A stretch of DNA of 44,459 bases, taken from CAYILR01 sp964364175 (GTDB taxonomy: Bacteria; Bdellovibrionota; UBA1018). Shown here one piece after another: positions 7,356 to 15,958 of this stretch. The first letter of the stretch is position 1, and the number at the start of each line of letters is the position of its first letter. The notes beneath the pieces are model-generated. The model was not told the origin of the DNA, did no database searches, and was given only the letters and a program-made list of their open reading frames with translations. The stretch covers positions 1 to 44,459 of the forward strand of contig CAYILR010000038.1 in the NCBI GenBank assembly GCA_964364175.1. Reading direction: 5' to 3'. Made by a program: the position numbers and the translations under genes.

Positions 7356-8114
7356 ATGATTAAATCAATCGCCGCTTTATTCCTCATTTTTTCACTCCAG
7401 TCATTCGCTCAAGAGGAGCTTCCTGAACAGGATTTTCTTTCGGCCAGAACCGGTGGCTTCATCAAATGTCTCGATGGCGAAACCGTCCGCGTCACCTACA
7501 AAAGTCAGTTCTACATTGAGCAGGCTTTTTATATTTTTCAAGATCTGCTGATGATGCGTGAACTTCATGCAAAACCAGTCGGTCCAGAAGACTACATCCC
7601 CTCAGAGCGAATGCGAAAAAATCTGGGTATTACCTCACGATCAAACCGCGTCAGTCCACTCTCGTTCGAAATCGCTCAAAGACTCCTCAACTACCGCAAT
7701 CTCTGGCTGGTCTCTTTGAGCAAAGAACTTTCCGATGCTGAGATTTACCGCGAAACCCAAAGAAGATTTGACCTGAATCCATCTGACCTCATCCGAGTTG
7801 CTTACCAAGAATTAGCCAAACTTCGAGAGCCCTCTCGGAAAAAACGTGAAGCCGATGTCTCCGAAACCTTGCGCCTGAAGAACGAGGCACACGCCCAGTT
7901 CAGGCGAGAGCGAGACGCCGCTCTAGAGGCCAACAACGGCACACACAAGGGGATCGAAGAGCAGATCGAGGAATTAAACGAGCAACTCGCCAACAGCGAT
8001 GCCGTTCTGCAATACGAACATGGCATGATTGAAGGCAAAGAAGATCGGTTCATCACAGACCTGATCGCAGGCCTTGCTCCGCCTTGTATTCAGTTGCTCC
8101 AAAGTGTGAATTAA
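7356..8114 (+). CDS. hypothetical exported protein
   Basis: A 252-residue protein with a clear signal peptide (MIKSIAALFLIFSLQSFA, cleavage before QEE). The ATG at 7356 is preferred over a TTG at 7317 because it places the signal peptide first. The mature part has a short beta-like segment (GFIKCLDGETVRVTY), then is mostly helical. A charged coiled-coil-like stretch lies near residues 150-215 (RKKREADVSETLRLKN, EEQIEELNEQLANSD). Two Cys residues could pair. It converges on lpxC with three bases between the stops. It is the first chromosomal gene right of the att site. The family is not recognised. Confidence 0.6.
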   Translation: MIKSIAALFLIFSLQSFAQEELPEQDFLSARTGGFIKCLDGETVRVTYKSQFYIEQAFYIFQDLLMMRELHAKPVGPEDYIPSERMRKNLGITSRSNRVSPLSFEIAQRLLNYRNLWLVSLSKELSDAEIYRETQRRFDLNPSDLIRVAYQELAKLREPSRKKREADVSETLRLKNEAHAQFRRERDAALEANNGTHKGIEEQIEELNEQLANSDAVLQYEHGMIEGKEDRFITDLIAGLAPPCIQLLQSVN

Positions 8115-8117
8115 GAA

Positions 8118-9047
8118 TTAAAAGGTAGCAGCGAAACCGGCGCGTGCTAGAGCTGCGCGCAAACCAGCCATTTTATTCTTCTCAACTGCACCGCTGGTGC
8201 GGATTTCATATTGAGAATCATCTTTGAGAATTTGCTGAAGAACTTTCCAGTGCAGGTCGTGGCCAGCTCGGTGCAAACGGAACGACGCACGCATCGAAAT
8301 GCCAGCCAATTGGAAATCTCCGAGAGCATCCAGAACTTTATGTTTCACGAACTCATCGGGGCTGCGCAGGCCTTCGGGATTAAGAACCAATGCCGAATTC
8401 AAAACCACTGCGTTTTCCAATGACCCACCACGCACCAGACCCATTTTTTTCAGGGCCTCCACTTCATGCAAGAAACCAAATGTACGAGCAGGCGCAAGGT
8501 CCGCATAATCGGTCTGGCCCTCAACGAAACGGAATTCTTGGTACCCAATGGAGGGGTGATCCCACTCAATGGAAGCGTGAACTTCCAAACGATCACTCGG
8601 CTCGACTACGGCCCATTTCTCGCCGACTTTCACTTCGACTTTTTTCTTCAGATAAAGATAAGGACGGGCTTGCAGCTGAGTTTCCAAACCAGCTTCCGCA
8701 ATTGCTTTGTAGAAAGGTTCTGAGCTGCCATCCAAAATAGGAACTTCTGGACCATCGACTTCAATCAATAGGTTGTCGACCTGCATGCCCAGCACTGCTG
8801 AGAGCAAGTGCTCGACGGTAGAAATTTTGGCCTTGCCTTGCGACAGGGTAGTAGCGAGCTGGGTTGAGGTGACGTTCTTATAGTGAGCAGCCACCTCGGG
8901 GCATCCTGGCAAGTCCGTACGAACAAAAACCACACCATGATTCGGACGAGCAGGTTTCAAGATCAAACGAGCGGGAGCTCCTGAATGGACACCAATCCCG
9001 TTCAATTCAATCGGTCTTTTAATGGTACGTTGTAGATCAATTCGCAT
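8118..9047 (-). CDS. lpxC: UDP-3-O-acyl-N-acetylglucosamine deacetylase
   Basis: A 309-residue LpxC, which performs the committed step of lipid A synthesis in the cytoplasm: Zn-dependent deacetylation of UDP-3-O-acyl-GlcNAc. The Zn ligands are visible as His80 (STVEHLLSA), His236 and Asp240 (KHKVLDALGD). The catalytic His263 lies in HRAGHDLH, and the length is normal. It lies downstream of ruvB on the same strand but with a 195-base gap and its own possible promoter. Its presence shows an LPS-type outer membrane. Confidence 0.96.
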   Translation of the reverse strand: MRIDLQRTIKRPIELNGIGVHSGAPARLILKPARPNHGVVFVRTDLPGCPEVAAHYKNVTSTQLATTLSQGKAKISTVEHLLSAVLGMQVDNLLIEVDGPEVPILDGSSEPFYKAIAEAGLETQLQARPYLYLKKKVEVKVGEKWAVVEPSDRLEVHASIEWDHPSIGYQEFRFVEGQTDYADLAPARTFGFLHEVEALKKMGLVRGGSLENAVVLNSALVLNPEGLRSPDEFVKHKVLDALGDFQLAGISMRASFRLHRAGHDLHWKVLQQILKDDSQYEIRTSGAVEKNKMAGLRAALARAGFAATF

Positions 9048-9133
9048 CCTAAGCCTATATAAAGCAAGCCCGATGCCAAACCTGTGCGCAACGGAAGAAA
9101 TTTACAAATAAATTTTCTTTGTATTTTCATGAA

Positions 9134-9163
9134 CTTATACAACACTGTTATAACTCAGCGCAA
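9134..9163 (-). promoter_or_regulatory. possible sigma-70 promoter for lpxC
   Basis: On the minus strand, TTGCGC (9158-9163) and TATAAG (9134-9139) are 18 bases apart, in an AT-rich 195-base gap between ruvB and lpxC. The match is moderate and other -10 candidates exist nearby. Confidence 0.3.
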
Positions 9164-9242
9164 TGTAATTATGAATTTAAAGTGAAGTGTGCTTTTTTTA
9201 ACACAGATTCCACCCAAACCGTTGTGTGATAGACACCACAGT

Positions 9243-10271
9243 TTATTGGACTAAATCAGTATCTTTCCAAAGAAGGCTCAGCCCTAAATGGCTATAGGCC
9301 AGGCGTGTCGCCATACGCCCCCGCGAGGTTCTCTGCAGGAACCCCTCCTGGATCAAATAGGGCTCATAGACCTCTTCCAAGGTGTCTCGTTCTTCGCTCA
9401 GGGCTGAGGACAGGGTCTCGATGCCCACGGGCCCCCCCTCAAACTTCTCGATCATCAGGGCCAGCATTTTACGGTCCATCGCATCCAATCCGCGTGCATC
9501 CACCTCAAACAAGTTCAGTGCCTCGCAAGCCACATTACGATCAATACGCGCGCGAGCAGAATACTTTACCTGTGAAAAATCCCGAACCCGCCTGAGCAAT
9601 CGATTCGCCACCCGCGGCGTCCCGCGCGAACGCAACGCCACTTCGTTGCAACCTTCTGGACTCACTTCGACACCCAGCAAGCGTGCCGAACGAATCACGA
9701 TCTGCTCGAGCTCGACGACAGGATAAAATTCCAAGCGAAGCTGAACCCCGAAACGATCCCGCAAAGGATTCGAGAGCAAGCCCGAGCGTGTCGTCGCACC
9801 GACCAATGTAAAATGAGGCAGGTCCATTCGCAAAGTACGTGCCGCAGGTCCCTGACCGATGATCAAATCCAGTTTAAAATCTTCCATGGCTGAGTAGAGA
9901 ACTTCCTCGATGGATTTCTGGAGACGATGAATCTCGTCGATGAACAAAACATCCCCCGCCTGAAGATTCGTCAAAACAGCAGCCAAGTCGCCCTTTTTTT
10001 CGACATTGGGGCCGGTGACTGAATGAATCTGAGTTCCCATCTCCCGAGCGATAATATGGGCCAGAGTGGTTTTTCCAAGACCCGGGGGACCCGACAAAAG
10101 CACGTGATCCAAAGCATCTCCACGCTGTTTCGCGGCCTGCATGAAAATCGAGAGGTTTTCCTTGGCCTTGCTCTGACCAATGTATTCACCCAGATCGGTC
10201 GGTCTGAGACTGCTTTCATTTCGATCCAATTCTTCGGTGACTAGAGTTTCCCCTTGTATGATGCGTTCCAT
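9243..10271 (-). CDS. ruvB: Holliday junction branch migration helicase RuvB
   Basis: A 342-residue AAA+ ATPase that drives branch migration with RuvA and RuvC. Visible features are the N-terminal LRPTDLGEYIGQSKAKENL, Walker A GPPGLGKTT, Walker B (FIDEIHRL), sensor region VGATTRSGLLSNPLRDRFG and the C-terminal winged-helix part ending in GRMATRLAYSHLGL. The start codon follows the ruvA stop with no gap, so translation is coupled. Length is normal and there is nothing odd. Confidence 0.97.
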   Translation of the reverse strand: MERIIQGETLVTEELDRNESSLRPTDLGEYIGQSKAKENLSIFMQAAKQRGDALDHVLLSGPPGLGKTTLAHIIAREMGTQIHSVTGPNVEKKGDLAAVLTNLQAGDVLFIDEIHRLQKSIEEVLYSAMEDFKLDLIIGQGPAARTLRMDLPHFTLVGATTRSGLLSNPLRDRFGVQLRLEFYPVVELEQIVIRSARLLGVEVSPEGCNEVALRSRGTPRVANRLLRRVRDFSQVKYSARARIDRNVACEALNLFEVDARGLDAMDRKMLALMIEKFEGGPVGIETLSSALSEERDTLEEVYEPYLIQEGFLQRTSRGRMATRLAYSHLGLSLLWKDTDLVQ

Positions 10272-10919
10272 TTAACCCAGCCCCCTCAGTTCCTTCAAAG
10301 CCGAACGAATCAAAACCTCGACCGATTCAGCAACAGGCCCCGCTCCCTGCAATTGTTTGAGTACTTGCCCGACTCGTTGGTCAGGATAGCCCAATCCCAC
10401 CAATGCTTCGCGCGCATCCCGGATCGTTCGACCTTCGGAACCGGCGGTGGCGGATCGTTGTGACTTCATCAATTGCAGCACCCAAGTGCCCGCGATTCCA
10501 CTTTTTTTGTGTAAACTATCAGCCAGCTCAACCACGATCCGCTCTGCTGTTTTTTTACCAATTCCCGGCATCGCGATCAAAGCGTCTTTATCTTTGTCCA
10601 TCACCGCTTGCACGATTTGCTCCGGAGGAGCACTGGATAGGACTCCCATCGCGCCCTTGGGGCCAATTCCACTGACGGTGAGCAAAGTCAGAAAAAGATC
10701 CTTTTCAACTGAAGTGAGGAATCCGTAAAGATCGAGAACATCCTCACGAACATGAGTGTAGATAAAAAGTTCGAGTTTCTGTCCTTTGAGAATTTCGGAA
10801 TACTGCACCTGTCCTGGAACGCCGACGGAATAACCCACAACACCGGATTCCCCCCCTATCCCAAGAAGCAATCGATTTTCCGACACATCCAAAACGCGGC
10901 CGCTAAGATAACCAATCAT
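10272..10919 (-). CDS. ruvA: Holliday junction DNA-binding protein RuvA
   Basis: A 215-residue RuvA. It has an N-terminal OB fold (MIGYLSGRVLDVSENRLLLG), tandem helix-hairpin-helix motifs (LLTVSGIGPKGAMGVLSS and ALIAMPGIGKKTAERIVVEL) and a C-terminal RuvB-binding three-helix domain (TIRDAREALVGLGYPD). The ATG at 10919 gives the canonical N-terminus; a longer upstream reading belongs to ruvC in another frame. It overlaps ruvC by four bases (ATGA). It tetramerises on the four-way junction and recruits RuvB. Confidence 0.96.
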   Translation of the reverse strand: MIGYLSGRVLDVSENRLLLGIGGESGVVGYSVGVPGQVQYSEILKGQKLELFIYTHVREDVLDLYGFLTSVEKDLFLTLLTVSGIGPKGAMGVLSSAPPEQIVQAVMDKDKDALIAMPGIGKKTAERIVVELADSLHKKSGIAGTWVLQLMKSQRSATAGSEGRTIRDAREALVGLGYPDQRVGQVLKQLQGAGPVAESVEVLIRSALKELRGLG

Positions 10920-11560
10920 GAACGCTCGACCTCCCCTTTGGGACCTAATCGCAATCCCAGCGATTCGGCAAGCGATCGTCCTCGTTTTTTTGTCGGCAAG
11001 CTGCCGGCCGATCCGCTGCCCACTCCTTGAACGTTTCTTCCTCCGACAACGCGATAGGCATGGCAAATCGCCAACGCCACTCCGTCCGAGGCATCCGAGG
11101 TCTCGAAATCTTTTTTGCCAACAATGATTTGCACCATCTTAGCGACTTGATCTTTGTCCGCGCGGCCATATCCTGAAAGTGAGGCTTTTACTTCCGTGGG
11201 ACTGTATTCCACAATTTCCAGGCCGTGAATTGCGCCCGTGAGAACAACTGCTCCACGTGCCTGCCCGAGCTTAAGTGCCGAGACTGCGTTCTTGGCAAAG
11301 AAAACTTTTTCGACCGCCAGAACTTGCGGTCGGTATTTTTGAATCGCTTCGCTCAGACCTTGATAGAGAAGCAAAAGACGCTGCTCGAGAGGAACCGTGG
11401 CTTTTCCATGAACCGAAGCCAACTTGAGAGTCCCGTGAGAGACATGGCGAAGCTGATTGCCCACGAGATCGATGCAGCCATAGCCCGTCAGTCTTGATCC
11501 AGGGTCAACTCCGAGTATCCGCAAAGGTGTCCGACACCTTTTTGATGCTTGATGCGTCAT
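10916..11560 (-). CDS. ruvC: crossover junction endodeoxyribonuclease RuvC
   Basis: A Holliday junction resolvase with the RNase H-like acidic sites: ILGVDPGSRLTGYG (first Asp), LAVEKVFFAKN (Glu), and TSDASDGVALAICHA (late Asps). The upstream ATG at 11560 gives 214 residues, but its first twelve codons lie inside a repeat arm. The TTG at 11524 gives exactly the family N-terminus (RILGVDPG) and may be the ancestral start. The C-terminus has an extra Gly/Ser/Arg-rich tail of about 40 residues beyond the usual end. It is first in the ruvCAB operon, just downstream of the acyltransferase gene. Confidence 0.94.
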   Translation of the reverse strand: MTHQASKRCRTPLRILGVDPGSRLTGYGCIDLVGNQLRHVSHGTLKLASVHGKATVPLEQRLLLLYQGLSEAIQKYRPQVLAVEKVFFAKNAVSALKLGQARGAVVLTGAIHGLEIVEYSPTEVKASLSGYGRADKDQVAKMVQIIVGKKDFETSDASDGVALAICHAYRVVGGRNVQGVGSGSAGSLPTKKRGRSLAESLGLRLGPKGEVERS

Positions 11561-11656
11561 TTCTCCAAAGAGGCTCTCATGTTTTTCTGGCCCGCGAAAG
11601 TATTCTCGAAATTCCCAAATGACGCGTCTAGCATCAAAAAGGTGTCGGACACCTTT
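11523..11656. repeat. REPIN-like inverted repeat between the acyltransferase gene and ruvC
   Basis: Arms of about 40 bases (11523-11562 and 11617-11656) are inverted copies with two visible mismatches, separated by 54 bases. Each arm carries the near-palindrome AAAGGTGTC-n-GACACCTTT followed by a GATGC..GACGCxTC-type tail. One arm begins at the acyltransferase stop and the other ends at ruvC codon 13, so the pair fills the whole intergenic gap. Two REP units head to head resemble REPINs, which are mobilised in trans by RAYT transposases. No RAYT is in this window. Confidence 0.75.
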
Positions 11657-12793
11657 TTAGATTGCTCGGTCGTAGATTCGATAAACTTTCGTGCGCTTGG
11701 CGGACATATGCTGCAGTGCTTTGTTCATGGGGAGATTGTCTTCGAGGATCCAAGAGGCTTCGCCTCGGCTGTAGCCTTGCTTCAAACCCCGCTGGAGGTA
11801 CTCGACATAAAGCAGAGGACCAATTCCAGCTTCACGATAGGCTTGTTTTACTCCCAGCGTAATAATCCGACATCGATTGATGGTTTTCTTTTTACCGGGG
11901 CCCTTGGTGTTCCACAGCAGCTTGAATAATCCTGTTGGCAAAAGTTTACCGTCGGGAATTTTCTGAAAAGCCTGATTCACATCCGGAAGAGCCAATCCAA
12001 ATGCAGCGGGGACGCCGTTCACTTCTGCAATCAAAAGCATCTCGGGATCGACGATGGCTTTCATGTCTTTTGCCATGTGACGAAATTCCTCGGCGTCCAT
12101 GGGAACAAATCCCCAGTTTTTTTCCCATGCATCGTTGTAGATTTCGAGAATCCGATCGACTTCTTTTTCGAATTCTTTCATTCGCACGGTTCTGAAAACA
12201 ATTCCGGACCTTTTTTTCACACGTTCGGAATGAGCGTAAATCCGGTCCGAGAATTTTGTGGTCGCCGAAACCATCTCATAAGCAAACATGTCTTTTGCTT
12301 TGGACAATCCCCAGCGTTCAAAAAACTCCCCATAGTACTCGGGGTTGTAAGTCATCATCACTGCGGGTGGATCCTGAAATCCTTCGACGAGCAAACCCGC
12401 TTCGTGATTCGTGCTAGGATTAGCGGGGCCACGAATCGTGGTCATACCTTTGGATTTCAGCCAATCGCGGGCTGTATCTAGCAGTTGCTGGGCGACTTCG
12501 TAATCTTGTGTGCATTCGAAAAAACCAAAGAATCCGGTTTTTTCTTCGTGATATTTGTTGTGATAATCATCGACGACTGCAATCACTCTTCCGACTGGCT
12601 TGCCATCTTTGAACGCAAGCCATGCCTGCATCGTGGCGTGTTTGAAAAAAGGATTTTTGCGAACGTCGAGCAAATCACGAACTGCAATTTTAAGGGGCGG
12701 CACCCAGTTGGGATCACCCTTGTAAATTTCCCAGGCAAGATCAATAAATTGGGCCCGGTCTTTTTTGGAGGCGACGGCTTTTAACTCGATCAT
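11657..12793 (-). CDS. GNAT-like N-acyltransferase beside serine palmitoyltransferase
   Basis: A 378-residue protein resembling the YghO-type acyltransferase family. The N-terminal half contains DLAWEIYKGDPNWVPPL and the IRGPANPSTNHEAGLLV block; the C-terminal half has a GNAT-like acyl-CoA site (RIITLGVKQAYREAGIGPLLYVEYL). It lies 30 bases downstream of the SPT-like gene on the same strand, so the two probably form an operon. GNAT-fold acyltransferases have been proposed as bacterial ceramide synthases acting after SPT. An N-acylation role in sphingolipid synthesis is therefore a reasonable inference; the exact substrate is not shown. Confidence 0.7.
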   Translation of the reverse strand: MIELKAVASKKDRAQFIDLAWEIYKGDPNWVPPLKIAVRDLLDVRKNPFFKHATMQAWLAFKDGKPVGRVIAVVDDYHNKYHEEKTGFFGFFECTQDYEVAQQLLDTARDWLKSKGMTTIRGPANPSTNHEAGLLVEGFQDPPAVMMTYNPEYYGEFFERWGLSKAKDMFAYEMVSATTKFSDRIYAHSERVKKRSGIVFRTVRMKEFEKEVDRILEIYNDAWEKNWGFVPMDAEEFRHMAKDMKAIVDPEMLLIAEVNGVPAAFGLALPDVNQAFQKIPDGKLLPTGLFKLLWNTKGPGKKKTINRCRIITLGVKQAYREAGIGPLLYVEYLQRGLKQGYSRGEASWILEDNLPMNKALQHMSAKRTKVYRIYDRAI

Positions 12794-12823
12794 AGAAAAT
12801 CCAATTCTAGCAACAGACCTTTT

Positions 12824-14107
12824 TCATAACGCAAAAGCAGATTCCAGCTCAGGCGCCGAAGATTTCACGCCAAAATGATGCCTGGCAATCACAGCCAGCT
12901 CATCCTGACGCGAGGAGTTCCCCAGGATCCCGAATTCCTTGCCCAGTTTTTCCAGAACATCCAACGCGTACTGGAGTTCCTGCTGGGTATGCGACGCCAT
13001 ATAGCTGGTTCGGATCAACGCGCATCCCTCTGGTACAGCCGGTCTAGCAACTGGGGTTGCAAAAACTCCCGCTTCATAGAGTTTTTGTGCAAAAGCCAGA
13101 GCCACCATCTCATCGCCTATCAAAAGAGGAATGATCGGTGTTTGGCTGTTCAACGTATTCCATCCCATCGCGTTCAGCTCTTTTTGCATGAACCGGGCAT
13201 TTTTCCACAAATTAGATAGATGCTGAGGCTCTTCACGAATCACTTTGAGGCATTCCAGAACCGTCGCAACGCCCGCAGGCGGCATCGCAGCGGAGAACAT
13301 GAACGCGCGCGCCTTGTGCTTGATATAATCCACCACATCGTGAGGACCCGCGATCACTCCGCCGATGGAAGCAAAGGATTTGGAAAATGTCCCCATCACC
13401 AGGTCCACCGAATTCGACATCCCAAAATGCGCCTCAGTCCCCTGACCCATGGGGCCCAGAACTCCCAGCGCATGAGCATCGTCGACATAGAGCCTGCAGT
13501 TGTATTCTTTGGCCAGCTCAGCGGTCCGCGGCAAATTCAAAATATCTCCGGACATGGAGAATACGCCGTCCGCAATGATGATGGCGCCCTGATATTTCTC
13601 GCGGGTCATTTTGAGGACGCGCTCCAAATCCACCATGTCGTTGTGACGAAATTTAAGAGTATCACCCAGAGCGAGACGTGTTCCCTCGACGATGGAGGCG
13701 TGATTTTCTCGATCGCTGTAAATGACGTCATTGCGGCCGACCAAAGTCGAAATCGATCCCTGGTTAGCGAAAAATCCGGTGGCAAAAACCAGGGCAGATT
13801 CTTTTCCTAAAAATTTTGCGAGCTCGACTTCGAGCTCCTCATGAATCGACAGGTTTCCGTTCAAAAACCGGGACCCCGTGCAACCGGTTCCAAAATGGTC
13901 TATGGCTGCTTTGGCGGCTTCCATGACTCGAGGATGGTGCGTCAATCCCAAGTAATTATTCGAACCAATCATCACGCATTTCTTGCCCCGAGAGACAACT
14001 GAGGAACCAATCGTCGATTCAATCGGACGGAAGAACGGGTAAATTCCACCCGCTTGCACCTGACGCACCTCTTCCAAGTCGCACTTCGCAAAAATGTCTT
14101 TGGTCAT
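12824..14107 (-). CDS. serine palmitoyltransferase-like alpha-oxoamine synthase
   Basis: A 427-residue fold-type I PLP enzyme. Alpha-oxoamine synthase hallmarks are visible: SNNYLGLTHHPRV (about residues 49-61), NHASIVEG with the PLP-stacking His136, DDAHALGVLG (209-218) and PLP Lys243 in GTFSKSFASIGG. The N-terminal GIYPFFRPIES and FGTGCTGSRFLNG segments fit bacterial SPTs better than 2-amino-3-ketobutyrate CoA ligase. SPT condenses serine with an acyl-CoA to make 3-ketodihydrosphingosine. The adjacent N-acyltransferase supports this reading. KBL or BioF activity cannot be excluded from sequence alone. Confidence 0.82.
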   Translation of the reverse strand: MTKDIFAKCDLEEVRQVQAGGIYPFFRPIESTIGSSVVSRGKKCVMIGSNNYLGLTHHPRVMEAAKAAIDHFGTGCTGSRFLNGNLSIHEELEVELAKFLGKESALVFATGFFANQGSISTLVGRNDVIYSDRENHASIVEGTRLALGDTLKFRHNDMVDLERVLKMTREKYQGAIIIADGVFSMSGDILNLPRTAELAKEYNCRLYVDDAHALGVLGPMGQGTEAHFGMSNSVDLVMGTFSKSFASIGGVIAGPHDVVDYIKHKARAFMFSAAMPPAGVATVLECLKVIREEPQHLSNLWKNARFMQKELNAMGWNTLNSQTPIIPLLIGDEMVALAFAQKLYEAGVFATPVARPAVPEGCALIRTSYMASHTQQELQYALDVLEKLGKEFGILGNSSRQDELAVIARHHFGVKSSAPELESAFAL

Positions 14108-14304
14108 ATAAACCCCAATAACATCCCTTGAAACTCTGGGTCAATGCAGAAGTGCTAATAACCAATATACACGCTCCACTACTGCCTTCTGTTTACGCAG
14201 CATTTTTTACTCAAGTTCGTATAAATAATACCGATAAGTGTAATGACAGGGAAAACCTGTACGCACCTTTGAAGCTAGCGGGCGCAAGGCTTCTGGGAGC
14301 AAGG

Positions 14305-14724
14305 ATGAATTTGATTCCTCGTTTACGAGCAGCTCTCCTCAAATGGCTCAAGCCGCTCAGGACACAAGTCAAAATCGAAAACTCCGCACTCCAACCTGAC
14401 AGCAAGACTTTTCAGCTGATTCAGGGTGGAAAAAGCGGCAATGCAAAGCCATCGTCTTTTCTCAAAAAAGCGGCTTCACACATCAATATTTTTGAAGGTT
14501 TAAAGCGCTATCACGCGGCCATGAAATTGAAAAAAGCATCTCAAACTCCCACCGGCGTCATGCTCAATATCGTCAGCACCGAAGGAGTTACCCTGCCACC
14601 CGCTCTACCTGAGCCCCCAACGCAAGCAGCTTCTGTTCCAGCTGCTCATAGCCCCGGTCCAAGTGATAAATCCGATTCACGGTGGTTACACCTTGCGAAC
14701 AAAGACCGCCGATCACTAGGCTAG
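14305..14724 (+). CDS. hypothetical protein, convergent with murA
   Basis: This 139-residue reading starts at ATG 14305 with GGGAG six bases upstream, a good ribosome-binding site. The N-terminal 100 residues are basic and partly amphipathic (MNLIPRLRAALLKWLKPL, FLKKAASHINIFEGLKRYHAAM). The Pro/Ala-rich tail runs 137 bases into the murA 3' end on the opposite strand. That overlap is large for a real gene, and no family is recognised. An ORF extending upstream to 14128 lacks support. It may be a genuine small gene with a run-on tail, or chance. Confidence 0.35.
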   Translation: MNLIPRLRAALLKWLKPLRTQVKIENSALQPDSKTFQLIQGGKSGNAKPSSFLKKAASHINIFEGLKRYHAAMKLKKASQTPTGVMLNIVSTEGVTLPPALPEPPTQAASVPAAHSPGPSDKSDSRWLHLANKDRRSLG

Positions 14725-15847
14725 CACTCGCCCTTAGATCCGTTGCCATCAGGGGAGCCCCTTGCAATTTTTCCCTGCCATGAACCACGGCCACATTTCC
14801 TTTGATCACAATGTCAGCGCCCAAGCGATTCAGCTCGGAAACGTGCATGAATCGGTTTTCGAAAATCGTTTCCGTAATCATGCAAGATCCTTCGGCAACT
14901 GCCATCACAGCCATCAGCTGCGCCTGCATATCGGTCGGAAATCCAGGAAAGGGTTCTGTCTTGAAATCTTGAGCCTTAGGGCGACCATTGGATTTGAGGC
15001 GAATGGAGTTTTTGGCGCGTTCGATTTGGGCGCCTGATTTTTCGAATTGTTGGAGAACGGATTCTAGGTACTGAGGATCGAGGCCGGTCACGGTGACGTC
15101 GCCTCGAGTGGCGAATCCTGCAGCGAGGTAGGTTCCTGCTTCGATCCGATCACCCATGATTGAATATGCAGCTCCCTTTAATGTCGAACGACCTTGAATC
15201 AGAATCGTGTCCGTTCCCTCACCCGAGATCTGAACTCCCATGGCGCGGAGAGCACGACCGAGATCAGCAATTTCTGGCTCTTGCGCACAGTTTTCGAGGC
15301 GAGTCTCACCTTCTGCCAACGACGCAGCCATCATGAGATTTTCGGTGGCGCCGACGCTGGGGAATTCGAAAATCACACGGCCGCCTTTGAGCTTGGGACA
15401 GGTGGCTAGAACGTACCCCTCTTGAAGTTCGATTTTGGCGCCGAGTTTTTCTAGTCCAGAAAGATGCAAATTAATCGGGCGCGCGCCAATCGCGCAGCCA
15501 CCCGGCAAACTGACTTTAGCTCGGCCGAATCGCGCGAGAAGTGGGCCAAGCACCAGAACCGACGCACGCATTTTGCGAACGAGGTCGTAAGGCGCTTCGA
15601 CCGATTGCACGGCTTTTGCGTCCAGAGTGACTTGGTGCTGTGCGAGGTTTTCTTGCACCTCGACGCCCAGATGCTCGAGAACTTTGAGTGTAGTGCGAAT
15701 GTCTTGAAGAGCCGGAACGTTCTTGAGCTGGCAGGGCCCCTCAGAAAGCAGAGTCGCAAAGAGAATTGGCAAAGCAGCATTCTTCGAGCCACTCACCTGC
15801 ACTGTGCCTTTAAGGGCACGACCACCCTGAATTCTGATTTTATCCAT
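14588..15847 (-). CDS. murA: UDP-N-acetylglucosamine 1-carboxyvinyltransferase
   Basis: A 419-residue MurA (EPSP-synthase fold). It transfers enolpyruvate to UDP-GlcNAc as the first step of peptidoglycan precursor synthesis. Key features are GSKNAALPILFATLL near the N-terminus, the catalytic Cys loop PGGCAIGARPINLHL (fosfomycin target) and the FPTDMQAQLMA and ENRFMHVSELNRLGA segments. The ATG at 15847 starts the standard MDKIRIQGG sequence; a longer reading to 15904 runs into an intergenic hairpin and is not needed. No ribosome-binding site is obvious. Confidence 0.96.
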   Translation of the reverse strand: MDKIRIQGGRALKGTVQVSGSKNAALPILFATLLSEGPCQLKNVPALQDIRTTLKVLEHLGVEVQENLAQHQVTLDAKAVQSVEAPYDLVRKMRASVLVLGPLLARFGRAKVSLPGGCAIGARPINLHLSGLEKLGAKIELQEGYVLATCPKLKGGRVIFEFPSVGATENLMMAASLAEGETRLENCAQEPEIADLGRALRAMGVQISGEGTDTILIQGRSTLKGAAYSIMGDRIEAGTYLAAGFATRGDVTVTGLDPQYLESVLQQFEKSGAQIERAKNSIRLKSNGRPKAQDFKTEPFPGFPTDMQAQLMAVMAVAEGSCMITETIFENRFMHVSELNRLGADIVIKGNVAVVHGREKLQGAPLMATDLRASASLVIGGLCSQGVTTVNRIYHLDRGYEQLEQKLLALGAQVERVAG

Positions 15848-15888
15848 GATTTGGAGTTTAGCATAGCCTTGGGTTTGTGTCGCTGAAC

Positions 15889-15935
15889 GCGACAGAGTGA
15901 CCACGAGCGAAGGGTGCTCGAAGGCACTCTGTCGC
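15889..15935. repeat. long imperfect hairpin upstream of murA
   Basis: GCGACAGAGTG (15889-15899) and CACTCTGTCGC (15925-15935) form an 11-bp perfect stem. An inner 5-bp stem lies inside it (CGAGC 15904-15908, GCTCG 15916-15920). A further GACAGAG copy follows at about 15943. There is no T-tract on either strand, so it is not a classical terminator. It lies between the TIGR02147 gene and murA and may be a REP-like unit or an RNA-stabilising hairpin. Confidence 0.6.
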
Positions 15936-15958
15936 CAAACACGACAGAGCGCAGAGGT

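Noticed and set aside
15889..15935. Intrinsic terminator upstream of murA
   Set aside because: The stem is strong but has no T-run on either strand, so it is listed as a repeat or hairpin.
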